A DNA stretch of 64,000 nt from Boesenbergia rotunda (lineage: Eukaryota; Streptophyta; Magnoliopsida; Zingiberales; Zingiberaceae). Under the pieces are notes generated by a model that saw nothing but the letters and a program-made list of their open reading frames with translations, made no database searches and was not told where the DNA came from. Within the stretch, counting starts at the first letter, position 1. Each line of letters opens with the position of its first letter. Shown here piece by piece: positions 1 to 11,309 of this stretch. Position numbers and translations under genes: made by a program. Location: positions 259,510-323,509 of the forward strand of contig JAGFNQ010005392.1 in assembly GCA_024364735.1 (NCBI GenBank), written 5' to 3'.

Positions 1-1208
1 AGTTCGTCCTCGAACTTAGAATAATTCTGGATATTTTCTCTCATGCTGTCCTCACGTTCCCAAGTAGCCTCCTCATGCTTTTGATTCTGCCAGATGACCT
101 TCACTAGTGGCACTTCTTTATTTCTTAATCTTTTAACTGCTTTGTCCACTATCTGTGTTGGTCTGCTCTCATAGCTAAGATCTTCTTGGATCTGTACTGA
201 CTGAGGCTGAATCACTTGGCTAGGATCGTGAATGCACTTCTTTAGCATAGAGACATGAAAGTACTGTGGATAGCTGACATATCCTCTGGTAAGTCCAACT
301 CATATGCTACCTTACCAACCTCTTTATGATCTTGTAGGGTCCTATGTAGTGAGGACTCAGCTTGCCCTTTTTGCCAATCTCATCACTCCTTCATAGGAGC
401 GACCTTGAGGAATACTGAATCTCCAACTTGGAATTCCAATGGCCTACGGCGTGTGTCAGCATAACTTTTCTGTCTACTCTGGGCAGTCTCAATCCTCTGG
501 CGGATCGTCTGGATAGCCTGAGTGGTCTCATCTATAAGCTCAGTCTGGCTGCTTAGTTCCGACTTCATCTCTTTCTTCTCACCAGCTTCTTGCCAACATA
601 TGGGTGATCTGCATTTCCTGCCATATAATGCTTCATAAGGTGCCATCTTGATAGTGGCCTGATAGCTATTGTTGTAGGCAAACTCAGCTAAGCACAGAAA
701 TTTGCACCAACTACCTTTAAAGTCCAACGCACAAGCCCTTAGCATGTCTTCTAAAATCTGATTTACTCTCTCTGTTTGTCCATCTGTCTGGGGATGGAAA
801 GCTGTGCTGAACAGAAGTCTGGTGCCTAGGGCGTCCTGAACACACCTCCAAAAATGGGAGATGAACCGCCCATCTCTGTCAGAAACGATCGACTTCGGAA
901 CTCCGTGAAGCCTGATTACTTCTTTCACGTACAGCTGTGCTAACTGCTCTACCGAATGCGATAACTTGATGTCTAGGAAGTGGGCAGACTTGGTCAATCT
1001 ATCCACTATCACCCATATTGCGTCGTGTCCATGGTGGTCCTTGGGAGACCTGTGATAAAATCCATGGATATCTCTTCCCACTTCCACTCTGGAATAGGAA
1101 GAGGCTGCAGAACTCCTCCTGTCTCTGGTGCTCTGCTTTGACTCTCTGGCAGGTCAAGCAGGTACTGATATATCTGGCCACGTCTCGCTTGAGTCCAGAC
1201 CACCAGAA
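1..1208 (-). pseudogene. Gy1 Ty3/gypsy integrase and pol C-terminus, frameshifted
   Basis: This is the integrase end of the Gy1 polyprotein, read right to left. The catalytic core is at 383-1087. The DDE residues are visible: IVDRLTK, then SDRDGRF, then ERVNQ after HPQTDGQT. The zinc-binding N-terminus (HP..CLTCQR) lies at about 1130-1250. An in-frame TGA follows QDVKQ at about 1206. Two frame changes between about 1020 and 1130 split the link to the core, with pieces in all three frames. Below 383 the C-terminal tail (GKKGKLSP, YIGPYKI) continues only after another frameshift, with several stops. Any chromodomain would lie off the left edge. Integrase inserts element cDNA into the genome; this copy cannot be made as one protein. 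Confidence 0.9.
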
Positions 1209-3869
1209 TCATTGCTTTACATCTTGGTACATCTTGGTAGAACCAGGATGCATAGAGTACGGGGTACTGTGGGCTTCTTCTAAAATATTCCTTCTTAGTT
1301 CCTCATCATTGGGGACGCAAAGGCGGTCTCCCAGATAGAGGATGCCACTATCTGATACTCGAAACTCTGAATTTTCTGCCTCTTGGATCTCCTGCTTGAT
1401 CTTCTGGATCTCTGGGTCTTGACTTTGCTTTCTTTGTATATCCACAAGCAGGGTTGACTCTAGAGTCAATGCAGAAAGTTGCCCAATTATTACCTCGACT
1501 CCAAAATCCTTTATTTCTTTCTGAAGTGGTAGGGACAGTGATGATAGGGACATCAGTGCTGCGCAGGATTTCCTGCTCAGTGCATCTGCCACTTTATTAG
1601 CTTTACCTGGGTGGTAGAGGATTTCACAGTCATAATCTTTAACCAACTCTAGCCACCTGCGCTGCCTCATATTCAGATCCTTCTGAGTGAAGAAGTACTT
1701 CAAACTCTGATGGTCTGTGAAGATTCTGCACTGCACTCCATACAGGTAGTGTCTCCAAAGCTTCAGTGCAAAAACCACAGCTGCTAGCTCAAGGTCGTGT
1801 GTAGGGTAATTCTTCTCATAGTCCTTGAGCTGTCTGGAGGCATATGCTATTACTTTACCGTCTTGCATGAGGACAGCTCCAAGGCCCATCTTGGATGCAT
1901 CACTGTAGATGTCAAAGGCCTTGTCACTCTCTGGAACAGTCAGGATGGGAGCACTGGTCAATCTTTTCTTCAGTTCTAGGAAGCTGTGCTCGCATTTATC
2001 TGACCACTCAAACTTCTGATTCTTTCTGGTCAGGGCTGTGAGTGGAGAGGCTATTCTGGAAAAGTCCTCCACAAATTTTCTGTAATATCCTGCCAGGCCT
2101 AAGAAGCTTCTGATTTCACTGGCATTCTTGGGTCTACACCAGTTGCTGACTGCTTCTATCTTGGCTGGATCAACTTGAATGCCTTCTTTGGATACAATGT
2201 GACCTAGGAAGGTCACCTGATCTAGCCAAAACTCACACTTTGAGAATTTTGCATAGAGCTTCTCCTGCTGAAGGATCTGCAGCACTATCCTCAAGTGTGT
2301 AGCATGGTCCTCTGGAGTCTGTGAGTATATGAGAATATCATCAATAAATACAATGACGAATTTATCGAGATATTCCCTGAAGATGTGGTTCATCAGCTCC
2401 ATGAAGACTGCTGGAGCATTGGTTACTCCAAAAGGCATCACTACAAATTCGTAGTGGCCGTATCTTGTCCTGAAGGCCGTCCTGGGGATGTCACTTTCTT
2501 TAACCTTTAGCTGATGATACCCAGAACGCAGGTCTATCTTCGAGAACACTGTAGCCCCTTTGAGTTGATCAAATAAGTCATCTATTCTAGGAAGGGGGTA
2601 CTTGTTCTTGATGGTTACCTTGTTTAGAGCTCTGTAGTCTATGCACAGACGCATAGACCCATCCTTCTTCTTGACGAAAAGTACAGGAGCTCCCCAGGGT
2701 GAATGACTCGGGCGGATGAAGCCCTTGTCTAGTAGCTCCTGGAGTTGCTCTTGTAATTCTTTCAGCTCTGCAGGAGACATACGATATTGGGCTTTTGAGA
2801 CCGGACCGGTACCTGGCACCAGCTCAATCTTAAATTCCACCTCCCTGTGGGGCGGTAGTCCAGGTAGTTCTTCTGGAAACACTTCTGGATATTCGCAGAC
2901 TACCCGTACATCCTCCTGCTTGAGTTCTTTCTTTGCTTCTGAGTCCACTACGTGTGCAAGAAAACCAGCACACCCTTGCTCTAGCATCTGGTGGGCTGCC
3001 AAGGCTGAGAGGAATTTCTGAGTCTTCCTCTTTGGGACTCCTTGAAACTCGAATGGTGGTTCTCCTTCTGGGCTGAAAACCACCTTCCTTCTACGGCAGT
3101 CCACTGAAGCGCTGTACTTACTGAGGAAATCCATGCCCAGTATGATGTCGAAGTCTTGCATCGCAAGGACTATCAGATCGACATATAGCTCTCGGTCTGA
3201 AATCTTGATTGGCACAGCCCGGAGCCGCTGGGTGGATTCCATGATTTCCCCTGAAGGGAGAGTTGTCAGGAATCTGGACTCCCAACTCTCTGCAGGCACC
3301 TGTAACTTACTAGCAAAAGGTACTGATATGAAAGAATGGGTCGCCCCAGTGTCAAACAGTGTAGTAGCTAAATGCTGAAAAATAACTATTTGACCTGTTA
3401 CGACCGTGGAGGCGCTGGCAGCTTCTTCCTTCATGAGGGAAAAGACTCTGGCATTGGTTGGAACTGGTGCTGCTTCCAACCCTCCCTGACTGATCTGAGG
3501 TCCCTCCAGTATAGTAGGCATGTAATGTAACTGAGGCTTGCCTCCATACTGTACGGACTGCTGAGGAAGTACCTTAAACTTGTTTGGGCAGTCTCTGGAT
3601 CTGTGTCCCTCCTGTCCACATGAGTAGCATCCAGTTACACCCAAAAGGCATGCTTCTGGATGGGTCCTCCCACACTTAGGACAAGGTGGATACCTAGCTT
3701 GCTTGTTCTTTGGGTTTCCCTTTTGGCTGCCAGGCCACTGCTTCCTTTTGTGGTTCTTGTTCTTCCAGTTCTGGTTATTTGGCTGAGGCTTCTGGCCTCC
3801 TGTTGTCTTGTTCTCAATCAGGACTGGCTTCTGTTGTGTTCGCTGTGCCTTGATGCTATTCAGATAGTG
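1209..3869 (-). pseudogene. Gy1 Ty3/gypsy zinc knuckle, protease, reverse transcriptase and RNase H (long open frame)
   Basis: A reading frame of about 880 codons is open from the gag stop at 3870 to a TGA at 1209. In order it holds a zinc knuckle (CYSCGQEGHRSRDC, about 3590-3640, preceded by a second Cys/His cluster CPKCGRTHPEAC), a retropepsin-like protease (LFDTGATHSFIS), and reverse transcriptase with CIDYRALN, DLRSGYHQ, MPFGVTNAP and FIDDILIYS at the YVDD position. RNase H follows (FDIYSDAS, then TDHQSLKYF), and then the start of the integrase zinc domain. The order PR-RT-RNH-INT defines Ty3/gypsy, and the protein motifs resemble the Tekay/Del chromovirus lineage. The RT and RNase H catalytic residues look intact. 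With gag this would be one frame, broken here by a single TAG at the gag end. Confidence 0.93.
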
Positions 3870-4626
3870 CTATGAGATTAGAGCACTACTGACCAACTCC
3901 TCGCTGGTCTGGGGTCGGTGCGTCCCGCTGTTCACGTTGAGTGCTATTTCAGGGTTCAGCATGCGGAGCATCAGTCTGACTCGCTCCTTCTCTGTGCTGA
4001 CTAGCTCTGGGCAGAGGCGAGCTAGTCTGTTGAACTTCGCGATTGCTTCTCCCACTGGTAGGTTACCTTGTCTGAACTCCATGAAGTCCTCGTAGTGCTT
4101 GTTGGTAACCCGCATGTGGAAGAACTCCTCATAGAACTCTTGCTCGAAATCTGTCCAGCTCATCTGGTTGACTATCCTCTTACTCTTGACCCGCTCCCAC
4201 CACATACGAGCATCTCCAGTTAGGCAGAAGGAGGCACATTTGACCTTCTCGACTTCTGGCCAGTTAAGAAGCTCCATTGTGCTCTCTAAAGTCTTGAACC
4301 AAGCCTGGGCATCCCAGGGCTCAGTCGTGCCTGAGAAGCTTTCGGGTTTCAGCCTCTGCCACTGGACGAGGTATGCTTCTTGTCTTCGGTTCACGGCAGG
4401 GGTCTCCTGTGTGACTGGTGGAACTTCAGCCACCACTGGAGTTTCCACTCCTGTTGTGGGTGGTGTAGGGGGCTCTGGGTGCTGATTTGCCATCAGTGTG
4501 GCGATGGTCTTCTGTTGCTCTGAAATCTGAGCTTGCATTTGAGCAATGACTGTCATCAGGTTTGGCTGTTCTGTGCCAGGCTCATTGTCCGTTCCTTGCA
4601 TTAGGAGCTCGGCCTCTTCTTGCCAT
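3870..4626 (-). pseudogene. Gy1 Ty3/gypsy Gag
   Basis: This encodes the capsid part of Gag. The retrotransposon Gag core is seen in EPWDAQAWFKTLE, FCLTGDARMWWERVK, WTDFEQEFYEEFF and RVRLMLRMLNPE. The open frame is 3870-4601, but an upstream ATG at 4626 begins MARRGRAPN. This matches the MARRGS start of the related Gy2 Gag, so the true start is probably 4626 and a one-base frameshift lies just after it. The frame ends in TAG after SALIS. Reading through the TAG leads directly, in the same frame, into the zinc knuckle and pol, so this looks like a point mutation in a single gag-pol frame, though programmed readthrough cannot be excluded from sequence alone. Confidence 0.9.
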
Positions 4627-4923
4627 CTAATAATGCATAAGGGAACAATAAATCACTATTACCTCTCTAGGTATAAACTTGTCTTCTTACTTAGTAACCT
4701 AATATCCATTCTAGGGATTGAACATGATTCCGTGATACTAAGGTATTAAACATGCTTCCTTGTTCTATGCACATATGAGTAAGTACTTAAGCATTTCTCT
4801 ATACTGCAATTAAGTAAAGGAGCAATAGAAAAACTGAAACTTAAAGCTTTCTTACTTGAAGACGGCAAGGTTGATGCTGATGTGTGTGTGATGCTGGAGA
4901 ATGAGAACTGCTCTGATACCAAC
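4627..4923 (-). other. Gy1 leader between 5' LTR and gag
   Basis: This is untranslated leader, rich in AT, with no coding signal. It begins on the minus strand with the primer-binding site next to the LTR and ends at the gag ATG. Confidence 0.7.
4910..4921 (-). other. Gy1 primer-binding site (tRNA-Met type)
   Basis: On the minus strand this reads TGGTATCAGAGC, the usual plant primer site complementary to the 3' end of initiator tRNA-Met. It lies two bases from the LTR end. It fixes both the LTR boundary and the element's orientation. Confidence 0.9.
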
Positions 4924-5117
4924 TGTAGCGACCCGCCTTCTCTACCTTAGACGGTCCGCTACTTTATCTACTTCTTGACTCTAATGCACGACTAAGAATG
5001 CGGAACTTCTTTTTTTTTTCTTTTAAATCCATCTAGGGATGATATTCTAACTCTAATAGTCATGCATGATACAATGGCACGCTTCTTTTCATCTGTAGCA
5101 CTTCTCTGCATTGGTAC

Positions 5118-5270
5118 CAATCGACTGCGATCTAACCAGTCGACTGGTATCGGCCACAGAAAGTTTCTGGGCGCGGTACCAGTCGACTGGCCTCTTGGCA
5201 GTCGACTGATGCATCGAACAGAAGCTACTGTTCGATAGGGCAGTCGACTGATACTGAACCAGTCGACTGG
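5118..5270. repeat. Cluster of CAGTCGACTG palindromes in Gy1 LTR
   Basis: Five perfect copies of the 10 bp palindrome CAGTCGACTG and one variant (CAATCGACTG) lie within about 150 bases, spaced 18-45 bases apart by unrelated sequence. S4 has two copies near 36072-36100. The unrelated copia LTR at 57629-58536 carries the same motif. Confidence 0.85.
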
Positions 5271-7041
5271 CACGCCTGAAAATCTGAAATTCAGATTCGA
5301 AACCTTGTCTCAATGGTCCACCAAACTTATAGTTTCAAGCCATACAAAGACACAACACCATTTCTATACTCTATACTAGTTTCCTAAACATTTTAGCCAA
5401 TCCAAACAACTTCATAAACTTGAAATTAGGACTTTTGCGGAAGTAATTAAGCTATGAAGATCTATATGAACTTTAAACTAGAGTTTTGTACCAAACTTCA
5501 CTCCTATGCATTCATAACACCAAAACACATGTTCTAAACATTTCTAAAGCATTGTGGAATGTGTATGCAACTTTTCTAAGCATGTTTAAGCAATAAAACT
5601 TGATTCAAAGGGAAACTACCAATATCTTGGCACATGCATCAATTAGCTCCATCAAGTATCAATATTCAAAACTACTCACACTCATACTCATCCAAGGCAA
5701 TCATAAGGATATGTATGCTAAATAAAATGACATGGAATCTTTACTCATGGTTTTATGACATGCAAAATATCTAAAACGCAAATACTTGGATCAATGCTAT
5801 ATGATCTAACTTAAACTAAGACTTTATAATAAATGCACTAAAGTCCTTCATTCATCTTGTCCCAAGGACCTCTCCAAGGTCAGCCACCACACACACGTCA
5901 CTCAGCACCGCCTTGTCGCCTTCCTTCAGAATTGCTTGCCTTTACCTTTACCTGCAGCAAGAGGAAATGCAACTAATAAGCAAAAAGCTTAGTAAGTACT
6001 ATCTAGCTCACAAAAATCTCGAAATGTGCAAATATGCTTTTTAAATAATGGGAAATCACATGAGATACTATTATGCTTAAAAAGGAACACTAAAACATGT
6101 ATAACTCAAGACATGCATACTCAAGCATTAATAAGTCTCAACTTACTTGTTCTTGGCTTAACATGAAACTTTAGCAATTCTTTAACTTTAAATCTTTTTT
6201 TAACTTTTAGAAAACTTCTTTAAACTTTAGAAAACTTTGCTAAAGCATATACTTGAAAATAATAACTCACTTGGATCCACTTAAGACGTAAGTACCATCT
6301 TATGCGCGTTCCCTAAAAGGTTGGGGTAGCGAGCCACCAATCCTAATAGAGCAGACCTTGGTCTACCAGGGCCAAGACCTTGGAATTGGACACCTAGATT
6401 TCTTTAACGACGCCCTTGGACACCGGGTACTGGCCTTAGAAAGTAAAATACTTACTTTTTCTTATTTTAAATGCCTTGACATTTTAACGAGTACCTTGTG
6501 TGCTCAAATCCCTAAGTCTTGACTTTTGGAGATTTTTTAAGGCCTTGGCCTTTTCTTTTCTTATCTTCATCTTCTCTTTTCTTTTCTCATAGCTTTTTCT
6601 TGGACTCTAACCTCATATAGGGTACTTAATCAAACTTATACAAGCATAGATTAAGCTAGGATTACATGCAAAATCATAAACTAAAGGAAAATTGCATTTT
6701 TAACTTTCTAACGGGAAAAACTTGCGGAAAACCGCCTCTTACTGCAGGTGAGCAGTACTTACATTGATTTCCTTGAACTTACAACCGAAATTGACGTCTA
6801 GGGCTCGGGAGAAACTTGAGATCTCGATGAACCGTTCGCGCCTACGCGTTCTTCTCATCGAGACGAACGAAACTCTCCGTACCCTTTGGTTCTTCCTTGG
6901 CCGGCGCCCCCCTTAGGAGAGGAGAGGAGGTGGTGGTGTGGTTTCACCCAAGAGAGGAGAAGAGAGGGGCGGCGTGCGTGGGTGTTGGGCGAGGAAGGGT
7001 TTTAGTTGAGAGAAAAATAAAAATTTCTCTCTTTACTTATC

Positions 7042-7049
7042 TATTTATA
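7042..7049 (-). promoter_or_regulatory. TATA-like box of Gy1 LTR
   Basis: The minus strand reads TATAAATA about 310 bases into the LTR, followed by a CT-rich leader. The same box occurs at the equivalent position in S4 (37843-37850). Confidence 0.55.
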
Positions 7050-7123
7050 CTTAGGGTATTTAAGTCCAACTTATAACTTAACTTAATATCTCTCTATTTT
7101 CTTGCAGCACACCCCTGCTGGGG

Positions 7124-7194
7124 TGCCTGGTTAACCCGACCAACTTAAGTCGTTGATCCCATGGGAGGTCTCGGGTTCAAAACTCGTCCAGGCA
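7124..7194 (+). other. tRNA-like segment in Gy1 U3, antisense to the element
   Basis: This is 71 bases with a perfect 7 bp acceptor-like stem (TGCCTGG at 7124-7130 with CCAGGCA at 7188-7194). It also has a T-arm-like hairpin whose 7-base loop is TTCAAAA (7176-7182), flanked by four pairs including one wobble. The D and anticodon arms are poor. I do not call it a functional tRNA gene. Confidence 0.45.
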
Positions 7195-7361
7195 ACTTTT
7201 TGCCGAAAACTCTATTTCTTTTAGTAAAAATACTAAACGGACTCGGAAAATTCCATAAAAATATTCTAAAAATTCCTAAAAATATCTAGAATATTTCTAA
7301 ACCATTTTTAAATAGTTCTAAGGATTTTAAGAACTTAAAATGGAAATTTTGGGGCGTTACA

Positions 7362-7771
7362 AGTCAAGTTAAGTGATCTGATCAAGTTAGATTTTCTAAG
7401 CTTGACACTTAACCTGATTACTGTTCAATTGGTATTTATTGCCCCAATTACTACAGATGCACTGACTTAAAGCATCTTGAAACAAGGCATAGACCTAAGC
7501 ATCTCAATCTAGTCTAGGTTATCAATCAAAAGTACCCTAAGGTGCTTGTAAGATGCTGGCTTCTAGATCTATAGGTGCATGCAGTTCTAGCGTTAGAGCC
7601 TAAGCTAAGTCCATTTGCGAAAAAACCCTAGTTTTGAAGGGGGTAAGTTTTTAAAAAAAAAACTAAGTCGAAAAAAATCATTTTAAGTTAAAAAAATAAA
7701 ATAAAAATGTTTTTTCAAACAAGTATCAGATAAGTAATAAAACAGTTTAAAAAAATATAAATAGAGCAGTC
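7362..7771 (-). other. C1 copia 3' noncoding region
   Basis: No coding signal. It is the reverse-strand counterpart of the sequence after pol in C5 (about 49206-49610), and Gy1 inserted into it at 7361. AT-rich with runs of A. Confidence 0.75.
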
Positions 7772-9414
7772 CTATTCTACTAAGCATAACCCTAACTGCC
7801 TTCTCAGTGAACTGAACTCAGACTCAGGTAAGGGTTTGGTGAAGATATCAGCTAAATTTGACTTTGAGTCTACATGTTTAAGGACTATTTCACCCCTGGC
7901 TACATGATCTCTTACAAAGTGATGTTTAACCTCTATATGTTTAGTTCTAAAGTGTTGGATTGGGTTCTTAGTTAGATTAATTGAGCTTATGTTATCAATG
8001 TAGACTTGAGTTTGGGTGTAATCAAGCTGGATGTCCTTAAGAGTGTGCATCATCTATAAGAGTTGTGCTACACACTCTCCTAAAGCAATATACTCAGCTT
8101 CGGTTGTAGATAGAGCTACGCAGTGTTGCTCTCTGCTGCACCAACTGACTAAACTATTTTCTAAAAGTTGGCAGCTTCCACTTGTACTCTTTCTATCTAG
8201 TTTGCATCCAGCATAGTCAGCATCAGAGATACTGACAAGTCAAAAGTTGAGGTCCTAGGATACTAAATACCTACATTTAGGGTGCCCTTAATATATCTAA
8301 GTATTCTTTTTAGGGCTGCTAAGTGTGTTTCCTTAGCACAGGTTTGGTATCTAGCACACATTCCTACAGCGAAAAGGATATCAGGTCTGCTAGCTGTAAG
8401 GTAAAGTAGACTCTCAATCATACTTCGATATAGTTTAAGGTCTACAGGTTTACCTTCAGGGTCACTATCAATTTTTACATTTGTTGCCATAGAGGTACTT
8501 ATGCTTTTGGAGTTATCCATCTTAAATTTTATTATTAACTCCTTAGCATATTTGGATTGATGAACATAATTTCCATCCCTAGTTTGCTTAATTTGTAGTC
8601 CTAAAAAGAAATTGAGCTCACCAACTAAGCTTATTTCAAATTCATTTTCCATTATTTTTACAAATTCTTTTAAGAAATTTAAGTTGGTGGATCCAAAAAT
8701 TATGTTATCAACATGGATTTGGGCAATGAAAATGTCCTTTTCTAAGGTTTTGATAAAAAGAGTTGAGTCAATTTGTCCTTGGTTAAATTTCTTAGAAATA
8801 AGGTAGATTGATAGGCATTCATACCATGCGCTAGGTGTTTGTTTCAGTCCATAAAGTGCCTTATTAAGCTTGTAAACGTGGTCAGGTTTTTCTAGGTCCT
8901 TAAAGCCTGGGGGTTGTCCTACATAGACTTCTTCTTTGATGAAGCCATTTAGAAAGGCTGACTTAACATCCATTTGGTAAAGTTTAAATCCTTTATAGGC
9001 TGCAAAGGCTAACAACATCCTAATAGACTCAAGTCTGGCTACTGGGGCATAGGTTTTGTCATAGTATAATCCTTCGACTTGACTGAACGCTTTAGCTACT
9101 AAGCGGACTTTATTTCTAACTATTTCTCCTTGGTCATTTAGCTTATTCCTAAAAACCCACTTAGTATCTATGATGGATTTGCCCTCAGGTTTAGGTACTA
9201 GTTCCCAGACTTGGTTTCTTTCAAACTGGGCTAATTCCTCTTGCATTGCTATGATCCAATCAGGATCAGGTAAGGCTTCCTCTATAGTCTTAGGTTCAAT
9301 TTTTGAAATCAATGTGATCTGACTAAGATTTCTATAGGAAGACCTAGTTCTGACTCCTAAGGTTGGATCTATCAGTTTGTTTCGATCAGTGATAGTGTTT
9401 TCCGATTCATTCAT
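7772..9414 (-). pseudogene. C1 Ty1/copia reverse transcriptase and RNase H remnant
   Basis: This is the 3' half of a copia polyprotein. RT occupies about 8300-9330: WVFRNKLND, YAPVARLESIRMLLAFAA, YQMDVKSAFLNG, ALYGLKQ and HVDNIIFGS (the YVDD position reads HVDN, a damaged active site). RNase H follows in broken pieces at 7772-8262 (HIEVKHHFVRDH, ADIFTKPLPE). The main frame stops at 8263, where a Trp codon of the related C5 is replaced by TAG. Protein and DNA are close to C5 (46513-51503), so both belong to one family. Integrase and gag are absent to the right, where the NOP58 fragment begins. Confidence 0.9.
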
Positions 9415-10799
9415 GTCATGCTTTATCTCGAGTTATTAGTTTTGTTCACTTTATTCGTTTTCCATCTGCTATTTCAGGATTTATGGAAGGAGTTTATGAG
9501 TGTCGAGTCTGCTAGAATGGTTACTTGACAAGTTCTTATTTCTGCCATTTTCCCTCCTGATTGCAAATGTTCATTACTGATTAGGTTGTTTCTGACTTTG
9601 TTTGAAATGACTATTATGAAACAAATGATTCCGCATTTCACCTAGTAAACTAATTTTTTTTATAAGGAAATTTCAGAGCAGTACAAGCTGCTAGATGACA
9701 CTTGTTATTCAGTTCCTTTTTCTGTTGTCAATATGTTTTTTAAAAATATTCCCCCCTCTTTTTGTCAGATTGTGAAGCTGCAAGCTTTCAATAAATTTGA
9801 GAACACTTCAGATGCATTATCTGCCGCAACGTTATTGATTGATAGCAAGCCCAGCAAAGGCCTGAGGAAGTTTTTACGTGCTCATTGTGATGGTGAAACA
9901 TTGGCCGTGGCTGATTCAAAACTTGGCAATGCAATAAAGGACAAGCTGGTTAGCTAGTTAATGTGCTTTATCATTGTCTATTTGTCTGGCATGGTTATAT
10001 GATCTGAGTTTTGCATTCTATGATCTATAGAAAATTGATTGTCTCCACAACAATGCCGTGATGGAGTTGATGAGGGGGCTTAGGAATCAGTTGACAGAAC
10101 TCATAGCTGGGTTAGCTATACAAGATTTAGCTCCAATGAGCTTAGGATTGTCCCACAACTTTTCCAGATACAAGCTAAAGTTCAGCCTTGATAAGGTTAC
10201 TCCTACTTTGTAGTTTTGATTCAAAGTGGGTTGTGTATGCTCGCAATTGTCTGTCTATATCAATTCTTGACAAATATTTCGATGTGGATTATACTAACAC
10301 CATATGGGAAACAAAAAAATTCAGTTTTTGTACACATAATTTGATCCCCCTTTTAGAAAATGGCATTTTTGCTTCTCTTGGTGAATCTAGCTCCATAAAC
10401 CTAATTTATTATGAAGGGGTTTTGGAAATCTGTGCATAAATAATTTCACCTCTTATAAACTGAACTGCTCTTGTGATTATAAAAGGTTTTCATTTTGATT
10501 GGTTTAGGTTGATACAATGATCATTCAAGCCATTAGATTATTGGATTATTTAGACAAAGAGCTCAATACCTATGCCATGAGAGTTCGTGAATGGTATGGA
10601 TGGCATTTTCCAGAGCTTGCTAAAATTGTTTAAGACTATTCTGTTGGTGCAGGAAGCACCAGATCGAACCTTGTTTTGATATTGGCAAAGGATTCAAAGT
10701 TAAGGGTTGTTTGGTATCTAACAATGCTGCTTGAGAGTGCAGGAAACAAAGTCCTAGCGAAGGGCTGCTAGGCACCTGACGATGGGCTGTCAGGAAACC

Positions 10800-11055
10800 A
10801 AGTCCTGGCGAAGGGTTGCTGGGCGAAAACCAAGTCCTGGCGAAGGGCTGCTAGACGAAAACCAAGACCTGGCGAAGGGCTGCTGGGCAAAAACCAAGTC
10901 CTGGCGAAGGGCTGCTGGGCAAAAACCAAGTCCTGGCGAAGGGCTGCTGGGCAAAAACCAAGTCCTGGCGAAGGGCTGCTGGGCGAAAACCAAGTCCTGG
11001 CGAAGGGCTGCTGGGCGAAACTCAAGACCTGGCGAAGGGCTGCTGGGCAAAAGTC
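10800..11055. repeat. 32 bp tandem repeat, eight units, in S1
   Basis: Eight consecutive 32-base units begin AAGTCCTGGCGAAGGGCTGC with few differences, after a diverged ninth unit near 10750. There are no unique spacers, so this is not a CRISPR array. Degenerate versions of the unit (AGTCCTGG..GGGCA) occur at the same place in the LTRs at 15047, 40237 and 50393. Confidence 0.9.
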
Positions 11056-11309
11056 CAACTGGAGGATCCGGTTGGCACCAGGTAAACTCTCCCGAGAGGA
11101 GTAGGTGAGGACGCGTTCCCCTAGAGGGAACATTAGGCGTTGGTTCGACCTAGGGCTCCATTTTGGAGACCCAAAGTCAGAACCAAGACAGCCAAGGCTG
11201 TGTAAAATTAACTTATTAATTGCTGTTTTGGACTAACCCTGGATGCAGGACCGAAGGACTGTGTTTCTGCAGCTCAGAGAGCCTCAAAGGAGTGAGGCAG
11301 TAGCTGAGC

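Larger units (their letters stand above)
4924..7361 (-). mobile_element. Gy1 5' LTR (Tekay-like)
   Basis: This is a 2438 bp LTR bounded by TGTAGCG on the left and CGTTACA on the right. The left edge abuts the primer site. The right edge meets copia sequence that is continuous with the homologous region of C5. The same LTR family recurs complete at 35843-38140. Reading on the minus strand, U3 starts at 7361, a TATA-like box lies at 7042-7049, and a GC-rich CT-repeat leader follows. The partner LTR is off the left edge, so the TSD cannot be checked; the right flank is AGTCA. Confidence 0.9.

Noticed and set aside
4992..5313. ORFs across the CAGTCGACTG cluster on the minus strand
   Set aside because: Overlapping frames inside an LTR, with composition set by the palindromes.
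10800..11055. CRISPR-like regular repeats
   Set aside because: The units are directly adjacent with no unique spacers, and the context is a plant LTR. It is a minisatellite.
10768..11133. Long open frames on both strands through 10768-11133
   Set aside because: They are created by the 32 bp tandem repeat (repeats of one short peptide in every frame) inside solo LTR S1. No start context or homology.
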